Source: Pseudomonadota bacterium
Lineage (GTDB): Bacteria > Desulfobacterota > Syntrophia > Syntrophales > JADFWA01
Length of the DNA stretch: 36,275 nt
Reading direction: 5' to 3'
Assembly: GCA_030596145.1 (NCBI GenBank)
Contig: JAUVKS010000001.1
Location: 1 to 36,275, forward strand
Part shown: in pieces, positions 1-7,036 of the stretch
How the letters are laid out: each line of letters starts with the position of its first letter
Numbering within the stretch: position 1 is the first letter of the stretch
Translations under genes and position numbers: made by a program
The notes under the pieces: model-generated
The model's database searches: none
What the model saw: the letters and a program-made list of their open reading frames with translations, nothing else
Told to the model about the DNA's origin: nothing

Positions 1-836
1 GATATCCTTACATTTTCTCCCATAACAATTGTGCCTGTCTTCTCATCTATGACCACAACTGCAGTGGAGTCGACCGCAACATTAATGTTTTCAACAATCG
101 AGACAAGCTTCACTATACTCCCTTTAAAAGACTCGTTTATATCTATGGCAATGGTAGATGAATCAACAAGCTTCGCTTCCACGCCCGCTATCGCGCCATT
201 TATGGCCTCCGCCACCCCTGTCGCAGTTGTAAAATCGGGCCTATGAAGATTTATGGAGAGTGACTTCCTGTTTTCAAAATTGTACTCCAATTCCCTTTCG
301 ACAAAAGCGCCGTTTGTAATCCGGCCAACAGTCGGATGATTCTTGGAAACTTTAGCGCCTCCCCCGCCTGCGGCAAAACCTCCGGTAGATACCGACCCCT
401 GCGCCACTGCATAGACCCTGCCATCCGCCCCCCGAAGCGGCGTCATAAGAAGAGTCCCTCCCCGCAGGCTGTTTGCATCACCAATGGATGAAACCATAAC
501 GTCTATTCTCGATCCCACCTTGGCGAATGGAGGAAGCTCGGCGCTGATCATAACTGATGCCACATTATCTGAGCTCAGGTCATTTCGGGACTCCTCTTTC
601 ATCCCAAGCCCCTGTCTGCTCAACATATTGGCAAGGGTTTCCTTTGTAAATCCGTTCTCAATATCGTCACCGGTTCCGGCCAGACCAATTACCAGGCCAT
701 AGCCGATCAACTGGTTATCCCTGACCCCGCCGATGCTGGATACATCCTTGATACGTGCAGCATAGGCATGAGACGCAATAACAAAACTAATTGCAAAAGA
801 AATTGCGACATATGTGAAGATTCTTGCTGTCTTCAT
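1..836 (-). CDS. flgI: FlgI, flagellar P-ring protein (3' end cut by window edge)
   Basis: Periplasmic protein that polymerises into the P-ring, the bushing around the rod in the peptidoglycan layer. The ATG at 836 is followed by a Sec-type signal peptide (about residues 1-26, ending HAYA) and then the family's opening RIKDVSSIGGVRDNQLIGYG and GLVIGLAGTGD-type segments. About 278 residues are present; FlgI is usually about 370, so roughly the last quarter lies outside the window. The Shine-Dalgarno AGGA overlaps the stop codon of flgH, with a 10-bp gap, so the two ring genes are translationally linked. FlgA, the P-ring chaperone, is encoded two genes upstream. Identification is firm; nothing is odd apart from the truncation by the window. 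Confidence 0.95.
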   Translation of the reverse strand, partial: MKTARIFTYVAISFAISFVIASHAYAARIKDVSSIGGVRDNQLIGYGLVIGLAGTGDDIENGFTKETLANMLSRQGLGMKEESRNDLSSDNVASVMISAELPPFAKVGSRIDVMVSSIGDANSLRGGTLLMTPLRGADGRVYAVAQGSVSTGGFAAGGGGAKVSKNHPTVGRITNGAFVERELEYNFENRKSLSINLHRPDFTTATGVAEAINGAIAGVEAKLVDSSTIAIDINESFKGSIVKLVSIVENINVAVDSTAVVVIDEKTGTIVMGENVRI

Positions 837-846
837 AAAATCAATC

Positions 847-1593
847 CTAAAACGGCCAGGTCCAATCTACAATGCGCGTCAGCCAGCCCGGTCTCATCTT
901 GTCATTAACAACGCCCTTGCCTGTATAAACAATCTTTGCATCCGCAATGTACTGTGATGATATAACATTGTTCGAGGTAATATCCTCGGGTCTGATAATG
1001 CCGGAAACAACAATGTACTGATCCTCGGCATTTATAGCCAACCGCCGTTTCCCCTCTATGGCCAGATTGCCATTGGAGAGTACCCTGATAACCTTAGCTG
1101 TTATTTTTGCCTCTAATTGACCATCACGGCTCGTTTCGCCCGTACCGTTAAGAGAATTGGAAGACGTGCCTCCCAACCCGATTGACGTACCAAACCTTGT
1201 GTTCTGCTCCATCATCTTTTTTTCCAATCCCAAAAGGCTCGTTATCCCGGCAGTCGTACTCGTATCCCTGCTGGTAGTTGTATCGGCAGAATTGCTGCCT
1301 GAGGAATACTCGTCTATAATTATTGTAATGATATCATCAACACACCTTGCCTTATTATCGGTAAAAAGCAAATTTTTCGCATTTTCGCCGGGCCAGATGG
1401 ATCCTGTGGGCGGAAGCGATATTTTCTCCTTTGGAACCGGAACAGGTTCATCTTTTTTTACCATATTAATATTTGAAGAACATCCGGCAACAACAAGCAG
1501 AAAAATAACACCTAACAACACTATGTCGAGTAGTCGAGTAGTCGAGTAGTCGAGTAGTCGAGTAGTTAAGTGGTTGTTATTGTTTGTTTTCAT
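847..1593 (-). CDS. flgH: FlgH, flagellar L-ring lipoprotein with repeat-encoded N-terminus
   Basis: Outer-membrane lipoprotein forming the L-ring. The mature part shows GSIWPGENAKNLLFTDNKA and the family's middle and C-terminal segments (KITAKVIRVLSNGNLAIEG, then SGIIRPEDI); 248 aa is normal. The lipobox is LVVAGC with the lipidated Cys at residue 38. Residues 8-23 (HLTTRLLDYSTTRLLD) are not family sequence. They are encoded by an 8-nt tandem repeat (CTACTCGA units) that also fills gaps elsewhere in the window, so the signal peptide has an unusually long n-region. The start is not in doubt: ATG 1593 follows the flgA stop by one base (TAATATG), has an AAGGTGG Shine-Dalgarno, and no other start lies before the lipobox. 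Confidence 0.95.
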   Translation of the reverse strand: MKTNNNNHLTTRLLDYSTTRLLDIVLLGVIFLLVVAGCSSNINMVKKDEPVPVPKEKISLPPTGSIWPGENAKNLLFTDNKARCVDDIITIIIDEYSSGSNSADTTTSRDTSTTAGITSLLGLEKKMMEQNTRFGTSIGLGGTSSNSLNGTGETSRDGQLEAKITAKVIRVLSNGNLAIEGKRRLAINAEDQYIVVSGIIRPEDITSNNVISSQYIADAKIVYTGKGVVNDKMRPGWLTRIVDWTWPF

Positions 1594-1594
1594 A

Positions 1595-2356
1595 TTAAAA
1601 ACCCACCTTCACGAGAGAATTACCCGTCACTCTGGCATAAATCATATTTTTAGATGATACATTTCTGACCTTTATCAATTCCCCATGCAGTCCATCCTGC
1701 TCTGAGAGTCCAATGGTCGTTATTCTAATCGGACCGTTTTCAAAAACAATTCTTACCGGCTTCCCCCTCTTTACCATTGGTATGCTTCTCACCATATTCC
1801 CGGTTATTTCGGTATTTGGTTTAATATTGGTGCGAAGCTTCATACCCACAACAGCATCAGGGTTCGAAATAATATTTGATGGCAAGCGGTTAAACCACCT
1901 TTTGACCAATCTGACATCATCACGGTTAATCCTGACATTTTTAGGAAGAGACTTTGTGCTGACCACAACATCCATCAGCACTTCTATCCTTACTCTGACG
2001 GTTTTCCCATTCAGAAATGAGTCATTTTCATAACACCTGACGGTAAAGGAAGAATTTCCGATAAAATCCTCATTCCTTCTGCTCAGGACCCGACAGGTAA
2101 TTTTTTTCCCTGTCAGGCTCAAATCAGACACCCTGCCGGAAAATTCTACCCGCACAACGCTTTTCGGCCAGGGCATGTTATTTTCAATATATGTCCTGAC
2201 AAGCCCCTCTATCGTCTGCCCTTTTATTACTACTACGGGAGCCGCGCACAGATGAGTGTTGAAAAGAAACAGGAAAACAACAATCGCAATTAAGAAAGAT
2301 CTCGTTAAGTGGTCAAGTAGTCGAGTGGTCGAGTGGTTGTTATTATTTGATTTCAT
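1595..2356 (-). CDS. flgA: FlgA, P-ring assembly chaperone (SAF domain), repeat-encoded N-terminus
   Basis: Periplasmic chaperone needed for FlgI to form the P-ring. It has a signal peptide (hydrophobic core about residues 21-37, cleavage likely near LCAA), a FlgA N-terminal region, then the SAF/ChapFlgA part (residues about 130-253) with VVVSTKSLPKNVRINRDDV and the C-terminal VRNVSSKNMIYARVTG typical of the family. Length (253 aa) is usual. The first 16 residues, MKSNNNNHSTTRLLDHL, closely resemble those of FlgH (MKTNNNNHLTTRLLDYS) because both genes carry the same AATAACAACCACT-led CTACTCGA repeat immediately after the first codons. The Shine-Dalgarno is weak (AGGT). It is coupled to flgH by a 1-bp gap. 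Confidence 0.92.
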   Translation of the reverse strand: MKSNNNNHSTTRLLDHLTRSFLIAIVVFLFLFNTHLCAAPVVVIKGQTIEGLVRTYIENNMPWPKSVVRVEFSGRVSDLSLTGKKITCRVLSRRNEDFIGNSSFTVRCYENDSFLNGKTVRVRIEVLMDVVVSTKSLPKNVRINRDDVRLVKRWFNRLPSNIISNPDAVVGMKLRTNIKPNTEITGNMVRSIPMVKRGKPVRIVFENGPIRITTIGLSEQDGLHGELIKVRNVSSKNMIYARVTGNSLVKVGF

Positions 2357-2451
2357 ATCGTTTACCTGAATTTGAGCAATTAGCTATTAGGATTAAGGAT
2401 TAGAGGATTATTTCCTTACTTCTTACTCCTTTAATCCTTAATCCTTAAAAC

Positions 2452-3234
2452 TTACCTCTTGAGGCCGTTAGCCATCTGCAGCATCTCATCCGCTGCCTGG
2501 ATTGCCTTTGAATTTATCTCGTATGCTCTCTGGCCTACAATCATCTTGACCATCTCATCCACAACATTTACATTTGACATCTCTAAAAAATGCTGTGAAA
2601 TGGTGCCGAACCCCTCTTCTCCGGGATTTCCGACAGTGGCGTCACCGGAGGATTCCGTCATATCATAGAGATTTCTCCCCAAACTGGTAAGTCCCGCGGG
2701 GTTGATAAACCTGGCAAGCTCTATCCTGCCGCTTGCCAGAGCAGCGCCGTCCTCATCGGTTGCCGTCCATGTGCCTCCGCTGTCAACGGTAAAATGTACC
2801 ATTTCCATAGGTATGTCCACTGCAGGTATCAATTTAAGCCCTTCGGAATTACACAAAGCACCATCCATATCCATCTTGAAATTGCCCGCCCGTGTGTAAA
2901 CCGTGCGCCCATTATCGTCAAGCTGGAAAAAGCCATCCCCTTCTATAGCAAAGTCGAATGTATTGTCCGTCTGCATATAGTCACCCTGGGTAAACATTTT
3001 TTGAACAGCCACCGGTTTTACGCCCATACCGATCTCTATACCCACCGGCAACTGACCTCCGCCGGATGTCTCAGCCCCTGATTTCGAATATAACTGATAC
3101 ATAAGATCCTGAAAATCGGCCCTTGCCTTTTTAAATCCCACGGTATTGATATTGGCCAGGTTGTTCGCAACAACGTCCTGGCTTATTTGTTGTGCCTCCA
3201 TGCCGGTTGCGGCTGTCCATAAAGCCCTTATCAT
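2452..3234 (-). CDS. flgG: FlgG, flagellar distal rod protein
   Basis: Builds the distal rod, the part of the axle crossing the P- and L-rings. The sequence begins MIRALWTAATGMEAQQ, followed by the rod/hook family signature VANNLANINTVGFKKARADF (about residues 22-42), a DGFFQ segment near residue 105, and the C-terminal helix SNVNVVDEMVKMIVGQRAYE. The 260-aa length is exactly that of FlgG. The Shine-Dalgarno GGGAGG lies 6 nt before ATG 3234. The preceding gap is filled with CTACTCGA hairpin repeats, but the Shine-Dalgarno and start are intact and separate from them. It follows the broken flgF and is probably transcribed from the sigma-54 promoter at 4111-4126. Confidence 0.97.
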   Translation of the reverse strand: MIRALWTAATGMEAQQISQDVVANNLANINTVGFKKARADFQDLMYQLYSKSGAETSGGGQLPVGIEIGMGVKPVAVQKMFTQGDYMQTDNTFDFAIEGDGFFQLDDNGRTVYTRAGNFKMDMDGALCNSEGLKLIPAVDIPMEMVHFTVDSGGTWTATDEDGAALASGRIELARFINPAGLTSLGRNLYDMTESSGDATVGNPGEEGFGTISQHFLEMSNVNVVDEMVKMIVGQRAYEINSKAIQAADEMLQMANGLKR

Positions 3235-3366
3235 GTTAATCCTCCCTTAAGTTTAGTCGAGTGGTCAAGTAGTCGAGTAGTTGAGTAGTCGAGTAGTCGA
3301 GTAGTTGAGTAGTTGACTAATCCCAACTCGACTATTTTCCTACTCGACCACTCGACCCTGTGCAGG

Positions 3367-4076
3367 TTACAGTTTCCCGATGCGGTTTGTTGACGATCTG
3401 TCCTGTTCCGATATAGTATGAATCGCTTTCTGGTACGATTCAAAAGTGCGCTGTATATTGATCATTTCAACCATTTCTTTTATAATCTGGACATTGGAAA
3501 GCTCAAGGTATCCGGATTGGACACGTGCATTTTCTTCCTCTTTTGCGCCCGCTAAATCATCAGGATTACGAAAACCTACGCCTCGTTTAACAAGAGCAGA
3601 CGGTTCGCGAAAGCTCATGATCTTCAATGCATCAACTTCATCGCCATCCACACTTATCACGCCATCTTGGCTTATCCGGATGTTGTTTCCCTCAATTGTA
3701 ATTTTTCCACCTCTACCAAGGAGATAATCTCCGGCCTGTGTAACCAGCTCTCCATCCCCGTTGAGCGTAAACCTTCCATCTCTCGTATAGGCAACGCCGG
3801 CTTTTGTCTGAACAGCAAAAATCCCTTCCCGTCTATTACCAGATCCAGAACATTGCCGGTTTTCTGCATAATTCCCCGGGAATAATCGACAGTTGTTGCC
3901 GGTCCCTGCGCGGGTCTGCCTTCATCCGCCCCCTTTTCGGAGCTTGCCTTTAAAAAATGGAACCGCTCTGCCTTGAAACCGGGAGTGTTAACATTGGCAA
4001 TATTATGCGTGACGCAATTAAGCTGGCTAATCTGCCTTATAGCCGCATTTACCATTATTTCGATACCGTTGATCAT
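3367..4076 (-). pseudogene. flgF: flgF, proximal rod protein, broken by a 1-base frameshift
   Basis: FlgF is a proximal rod subunit. Frame one runs from ATG 4076 (MINGIEIMVNAAI) through the signature THNIANVNTPGFKAERFHF and reaches VIDGKGF. The reading then leaves the family. In the next frame the homology continues at once as AVQTKAGVAYTRDGRF and runs to the C-terminal helix (LSNVQIIKEMVEMINIQRTF) and a stop at 3367. The break is at the A5 run at 3817-3821 on the plus strand; a sixth A would restore a 236-aa FlgF of normal size. The start at 4076 is chosen over an in-frame ATG at 4127 because GGGAGG lies about 8 nt upstream and the sigma-54 promoter overlaps 4127. The cause may be real mutation, slippage or sequencing error. 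Confidence 0.88.
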
Positions 4077-4110
4077 CTTTCCTGCCTCCCTTTCCTGCAC
4101 ACAAAAATAA

Positions 4111-4126
4111 AGCAATTTGTATGCCA
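4111..4126 (-). promoter_or_regulatory. Sigma-54 promoter upstream of flgF
   Basis: On the minus strand the bases read TGGCATACAAATTGCT, with the TGG(-24)/TTGC(-12) elements at the exact spacing of the sigma-54 consensus TGGCAYRN4TTGCW. The predicted transcription start is near 4100, leaving about 25 nt of leader with GGGAGG before ATG 4076. It would drive flgF-flgG-flgA-flgH-flgI. Confidence 0.8.
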
Positions 4127-4149
4127 AAAGAGCTAAGAGCGTGGAGCGG

Positions 4150-4206
4150 AGGGCAGAAGGGCAGAAGATTAGAGGGTTAGAGGGTTAGAGGGTTAGAGGT
4201 CGGGAG
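4150..4206 (-). repeat. GGTTAGAG word repeat
   Basis: Four 8-nt units of AGAGGGTT on the plus strand, preceded by AGAAGGGC variants, lie upstream of the flgF promoter. They belong to the TAACCTTC/TAACCCTC family seen throughout the window. The rest of the gap (4207-4270) holds no recognisable feature. Confidence 0.75.
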
Positions 4207-4273
4207 GCAGGCAATTTTGTTTATAACAGGAATTTTTTTCCCATTTGGTTGGCTCTTTTATAAAGGTAGTCGA

Positions 4274-4356
4274 CCAGTTCACGGTTCAAGGTTGCTGGTT
4301 ACTGGTTGTCTAATCTTTTGACCTTCTGCTCTTCTGCCATCACCTTCTCACCCTCC
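4274..4356 (-). repeat. Mixed word repeat overlapping the 3' end of the FlhB-like gene
   Basis: TGGTTACTGGTTG-type units are followed by TAATCTTTTGACCTTCTGCT-type units. The latter lie inside the coding region, encoding the last 17 or so residues of the FlhB-like protein. The TAA stop at 4299 lies in the CCAGTAACCAGC part of the repeat. Confidence 0.75.
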
Positions 4357-4640
4357 GGCCCCTGCTCTCTGTACCGTTCATTGAGCGAATAAACAAAGGC
4401 CAATATTTCCGCAACAGCTTTGTAAAGCTCAGGAGGAATCTGTTCATCTATATCAAGCCGGCTCAGGATCTGCGCCAGCGCAGGATCTTCTTTTACAGGC
4501 ACCTTATGTTTTTTTGCGAGTTCTATAATCTTTTCAGCAATGACGCCACTTCCCTTGGCTGTGACCCTCGGCGCCGAATCTCTTTTTCCGTCATATTTTA
4601 GGGCAGCGGCAATTGTTGTCTCTTTTTTGTCTTTGTTCAT
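4299..4640 (-). CDS. Stand-alone FlhB cytoplasmic C-domain protein (FlhX/YlqH type)
   Basis: 113 aa matching only the part of FlhB after its autocleavage site. AAALKYDGKRDSAPRVTAKG aligns with VALRYDQTSTSAPKVVAKG of the FlhB at 14115-15191, and IPPELYKAVAEILAFVYSLN with IPENLYRAVAEVLAFVYSKG. There are no membrane segments and no NPTH cleavage motif. Family knowledge: such free FlhB-CC proteins occur in many bacteria (B. subtilis ylqH sits next to the FliK-like ylqG) and can partly substitute for the FlhB C-domain in the export gate. Here too it follows a FliK-like gene. The tail EKVMAEEQKVKRLDNQ is encoded by a TAACCTTC-type repeat, so it is probably an acquired extension. No good Shine-Dalgarno is visible before the ATG. 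Confidence 0.88.
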   Translation of the reverse strand: MNKDKKETTIAAALKYDGKRDSAPRVTAKGSGVIAEKIIELAKKHKVPVKEDPALAQILSRLDIDEQIPPELYKAVAEILAFVYSLNERYREQGPEGEKVMAEEQKVKRLDNQ

Positions 4641-4649
4641 AAAAACACC

Positions 4650-4911
4650 GTAACCGTTCAGAGGTTCAGACTTGCCTGCGGCAGGCAGAGGTTCAAGGTT
4701 CAGAGGTTCAGGATAAAGCTATTAGACATTAGCCATTAGCTCTTAGTCCGCCAGAGCCCTTTGGCGGATTAACTGTTTGATTTTTTAAGCTAAAGGCTAA
4801 TTGCTAAAAGCTAACTGCTAACAATCTTTGATTTGAAAATATTGGTGCATAGCAGTTAGCCCTGCGCTCCAAGAAAAACAACCCTGAACCTCTGAACCCT
4901 GAACGGTTACC
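4650..4911. repeat. Composite inverted-repeat element between FliK-like and FlhB-like genes
   Basis: The gap is bounded by GTAACCGTTCAG on the left and its complement CTGAACGGTTAC on the right. Inside are GGTTCAG units, the palindrome GCCTGCGGCAGGC (about 4675-4687), TTAGCCATTAGCTCTTAG-type units facing GCTAACTGCTAA units, and a second hairpin GTCCGCC-AGAGCCCTTT-GGCGGAT (about 4748-4769). It looks like nested hairpins rather than a coding region; no ORF is supported. Confidence 0.75.
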
Positions 4912-4918
4912 CTTTATT

Positions 4919-6013
4919 TCACGCCAAAATATCCACGCCCTCCAGGGAAAACAGGTTTTGAACGTCGCGATATTCATCCTTTATTTTTAAATCATCCTTC
5001 TCTGTCACACACGTTAAATAATCTATGTCATATCCTAAAGCCGTGAGCTTTTCTCCAAGTTCTTCTAAAAACAATCTAATAAAATTACATATATTTTCAT
5101 CCTTACATTTCAATACACAGCTTATTTTTTTAGCCTTGATTTTCGCTTCAACAGTAATGTTGCCCAGGGCATCCATATCCAGCAGAAACAGAACTTTCTT
5201 CTCTTCCCGGCGGCCTTTGCCCTTTGAATCCCGATCTCCAAATTTCACAAATATCTCCGCCAGACCCATATTCTCCGGAAACAGCAGAGGAACCTGGAAC
5301 ATATATTTACCCTCATATTCCTGAAACAAATAATTTATCACCTGATGAGAGTTAATTATTTGCAAAGAGGAACGGACAAATCCGGCAAGTTTTTCCGCTG
5401 CGGGAAAATTTCTATTTTCCATCAACGACTGAAGCCTGCCGGACATCCTTATCAAGAGTTCCTTCAGGTTTTTAGAGGGATTCTTTACCTTCTCCATCAA
5501 GTAACCGAATTTGTGGACATAATCTCTAAAGAAGAAAGGTTTTTTTAAACTTTCCCTGGAAAATATCAACGATTCTAATATATTTTGTATATTCTTGACA
5601 TCTTCCTTTCCGAGATGCGCTGCAAGCTTCCCTAAATTTTCAGGACTGAACCTGCCTGTCCCTTCTATGAAAAACTCAAAAAGAGCTTTCGGGTTTGAAC
5701 GGTAAAATCTCAAACAATACATTAACCTGGAATTTTGCGATATTTCATTATGAACAATACGAAGGATAACACCGGGATGCAACTGTTCCACCTTTACCGC
5801 AACCTTTTCGCCTTTCTTAAGCGGCAGCTCGGAATCTGCCATAACTCTGCTGTTTTTCAGCAAAATCAGCGTTTTCCCGTAACGAGTGGTTTCCATGATT
5901 TCCGCTTCCACCACTTCGCCAACGGAAAGAGGAGGCAAAAATGCCGCTTTTTTTTGAATTTGCAACAGGTAATTTAGTTTATGGGATGCTATTGTGGGAG
6001 GAAGAATTTTCAT
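4919..6013 (-). CDS. FliK-like hook-length-control family protein (YlqG type)
   Basis: 364 aa, soluble. The C-terminal region (about residues 270-345) has the FliK C-domain pattern: a beta strand LFLLDMDALGNITVEAKIKA, then CVLKCKDENICNFIRLFLEELGEKLTALGYDI, as in the Flg_hook domain. The N-terminal half has a small beta-rich segment (VGEVVEAEIMETTRYGKTLILL) common in this subfamily. Because a fuller fliK lies at 25282-26715 with hook genes, this one is probably a paralog rather than the hook ruler; its pairing with a stand-alone FlhB C-domain protein suggests a role at the export-gate switch. It starts inside the end of the DUF2802-like gene (overlap about 35 nt), implying coupled translation. 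Exact function is inference. Confidence 0.72.
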   Translation of the reverse strand: MKILPPTIASHKLNYLLQIQKKAAFLPPLSVGEVVEAEIMETTRYGKTLILLKNSRVMADSELPLKKGEKVAVKVEQLHPGVILRIVHNEISQNSRLMYCLRFYRSNPKALFEFFIEGTGRFSPENLGKLAAHLGKEDVKNIQNILESLIFSRESLKKPFFFRDYVHKFGYLMEKVKNPSKNLKELLIRMSGRLQSLMENRNFPAAEKLAGFVRSSLQIINSHQVINYLFQEYEGKYMFQVPLLFPENMGLAEIFVKFGDRDSKGKGRREEKKVLFLLDMDALGNITVEAKIKAKKISCVLKCKDENICNFIRLFLEELGEKLTALGYDIDYLTCVTEKDDLKIKDEYRDVQNLFSLEGVDILA

Positions 6014-6446
6014 TCTTTTTTCGATGAAGATCTAAAATAAGACATATCTCTCCTTCAGTTAGATTCAACGTATCGGCTATCTCTTTTTCAGTTAGACCTT
6101 GCCGGGCCATTTTTACAACATCTTCATACTTTTCCCCGCGGCTTGAATCTCCTGACTTTCGGTCTTCGGACATGGCATCTGATTCTTTTATGAGGGTCCT
6201 CAATCGATTCTCTTTTTCATTCAGGACATATACGAACTCCTTTACTTCATTCAAAGCATGAAAAAGACGATCTGTAGAATGCCGGGAGTTTTCAATCAAC
6301 TTGCTGAATTCAGAAAAATTTTTTGCGCCTATTCCCTGCGGTCTCTTTTTTATTTCCCTGTTTACCGCCCGGATGAGAAATACAATGGCAAGGCACAGCG
6401 CTATATCTGCAAGGATCTGAAGTCCCAACATAAACTCTATGCTCAT
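5979..6446 (-). CDS. DUF2802-like membrane protein with C-terminal helix-turn-helix
   Basis: About 155 aa from ATG 6446. One N-terminal membrane helix (residues about 2-25, MSIEFMLGLQILADIALCLAI), a coiled-coil middle (about 55-85), and a C-terminal helix-turn-helix-like segment (ARQGLTEKEIADTLNLTEGEICLILDL). This arrangement is seen in small proteins of unknown function found in flagellar clusters. An upstream in-frame ATG at 6482 would add MLGLRNAGMLGL, but that stretch is encoded by the CAGCATTC word repeat, so 6446 is preferred. The 3' end overlaps the FliK-like gene. Function is unknown; the segment resembles sigma-type HTHs but need not bind DNA in a membrane protein. Confidence 0.65.
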   Translation of the reverse strand: MSIEFMLGLQILADIALCLAIVFLIRAVNREIKKRPQGIGAKNFSEFSKLIENSRHSTDRLFHALNEVKEFVYVLNEKENRLRTLIKESDAMSEDRKSGDSSRGEKYEDVVKMARQGLTEKEIADTLNLTEGEICLILDLHRKKNENSSSHNSIP

Positions 6447-6495
6447 CAATCCCAGCATTCCAGCATTCCTCAATCCCAGCATTTCAGCATTCCCT
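6445..6495. repeat. CAGCATTC word repeat
   Basis: On the plus strand, units of CAGCATTC separated by CTCAATCC fill the short gap between the small coiled-coil gene and the DUF2802-like gene. They read in frame into the latter if ATG 6482 is used. Confidence 0.75.
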
Positions 6496-6798
6496 TCATA
6501 CCTTTATATCTACTTTTCCCATGGGTTCATCATCATCAGCAGGGCCATCTTTTTTCTTCTTTGCGCTATTTTCTTCCGTGTTCTTTTCCCTCTTGCCCCG
6601 CTCCTCTTCCTCCCTGATCATAAGTCTCTCAGATTCTTCAAGGTCTTTAACTTTTTCTCTCAGCTCCCTCTTCTCTTCGGCTAATTGAGCTTCAAAATGG
6701 TTCTGCTGAACATCGGCCTGTTGCTGTTGAACCTGTTGGACACGTTCAACTGCGCTGGATTGCAATAATACCTGTTGCACATCAAGCGATCTGACCAT
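6496..6798 (-). CDS. Small charged coiled-coil protein of flagellar cluster, unknown function
   Basis: 100 aa, no signal or membrane segment. It opens VRSLDVQQVLLQSSAVERVQ with a glutamine-rich stretch (QQVQQQQADVQQ), followed by a long Glu/Lys/Arg-rich helix (residues about 35-85) likely to form a coiled coil, and ends DDDEPMGKVDIKV. The Shine-Dalgarno AAGGAGGTG is the best in the neighbourhood, which argues strongly for a real gene. It sits between a kinase-like gene and the DUF2802-like gene. I recall similar small proteins in deltaproteobacterial flagellar clusters, but no function can be assigned from sequence. Confidence 0.72.
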   Translation of the reverse strand: MVRSLDVQQVLLQSSAVERVQQVQQQQADVQQNHFEAQLAEEKRELREKVKDLEESERLMIREEEERGKREKNTEENSAKKKKDGPADDDEPMGKVDIKV

Positions 6799-6816
6799 GA
6801 CTTCTGCACCTCCTTA

Positions 6817-7036
6817 GGGTTCAGGGGGTTCAGGGTTCAGAGGTTCAGGGTTCTCTGATATCTAATCTTCTCACCTTCTCACCCTCTAATCCCGTGCCCC
6901 CTACTAATTGTCTTATCGTCACAATCTATTATAATCTTTAGCCGTTCGCTTAATTGCGAATTTAGGGATTTAGGGATTTAGGAATTAAAGGTATTCTGTT
7001 GATTTCAATCCCTCAATCCCTCAATCCCCCAATTCC
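6817..7036. repeat. Three-family repeat mosaic, two hairpins
   Basis: From left to right on the plus strand: GGTTCAG units (6817-6853), TAATCTTCTCACC units (6860-6895), then GGGATTTA units (6960-6990) facing AATCCCTC units (7007-7036), which together can form a hairpin. 6896-6950 is not repetitive and shows nothing I can name. Confidence 0.75.

Noticed and set aside
3231..3443. Minus-strand ORF rich in TTRLLD between flgF and flgG
   Set aside because: It is the octamer repeat read in its open strand plus an alternative frame of flgF; open frames here follow from the unit composition, not from coding.
4077..4127. Longer flgF start (MAYKLLYFCV...) at 4127
   Set aside because: The stretch overlaps a consensus sigma-54 promoter at 4111-4126, and the ATG at 4076 has its own Shine-Dalgarno and the family's N-terminus.
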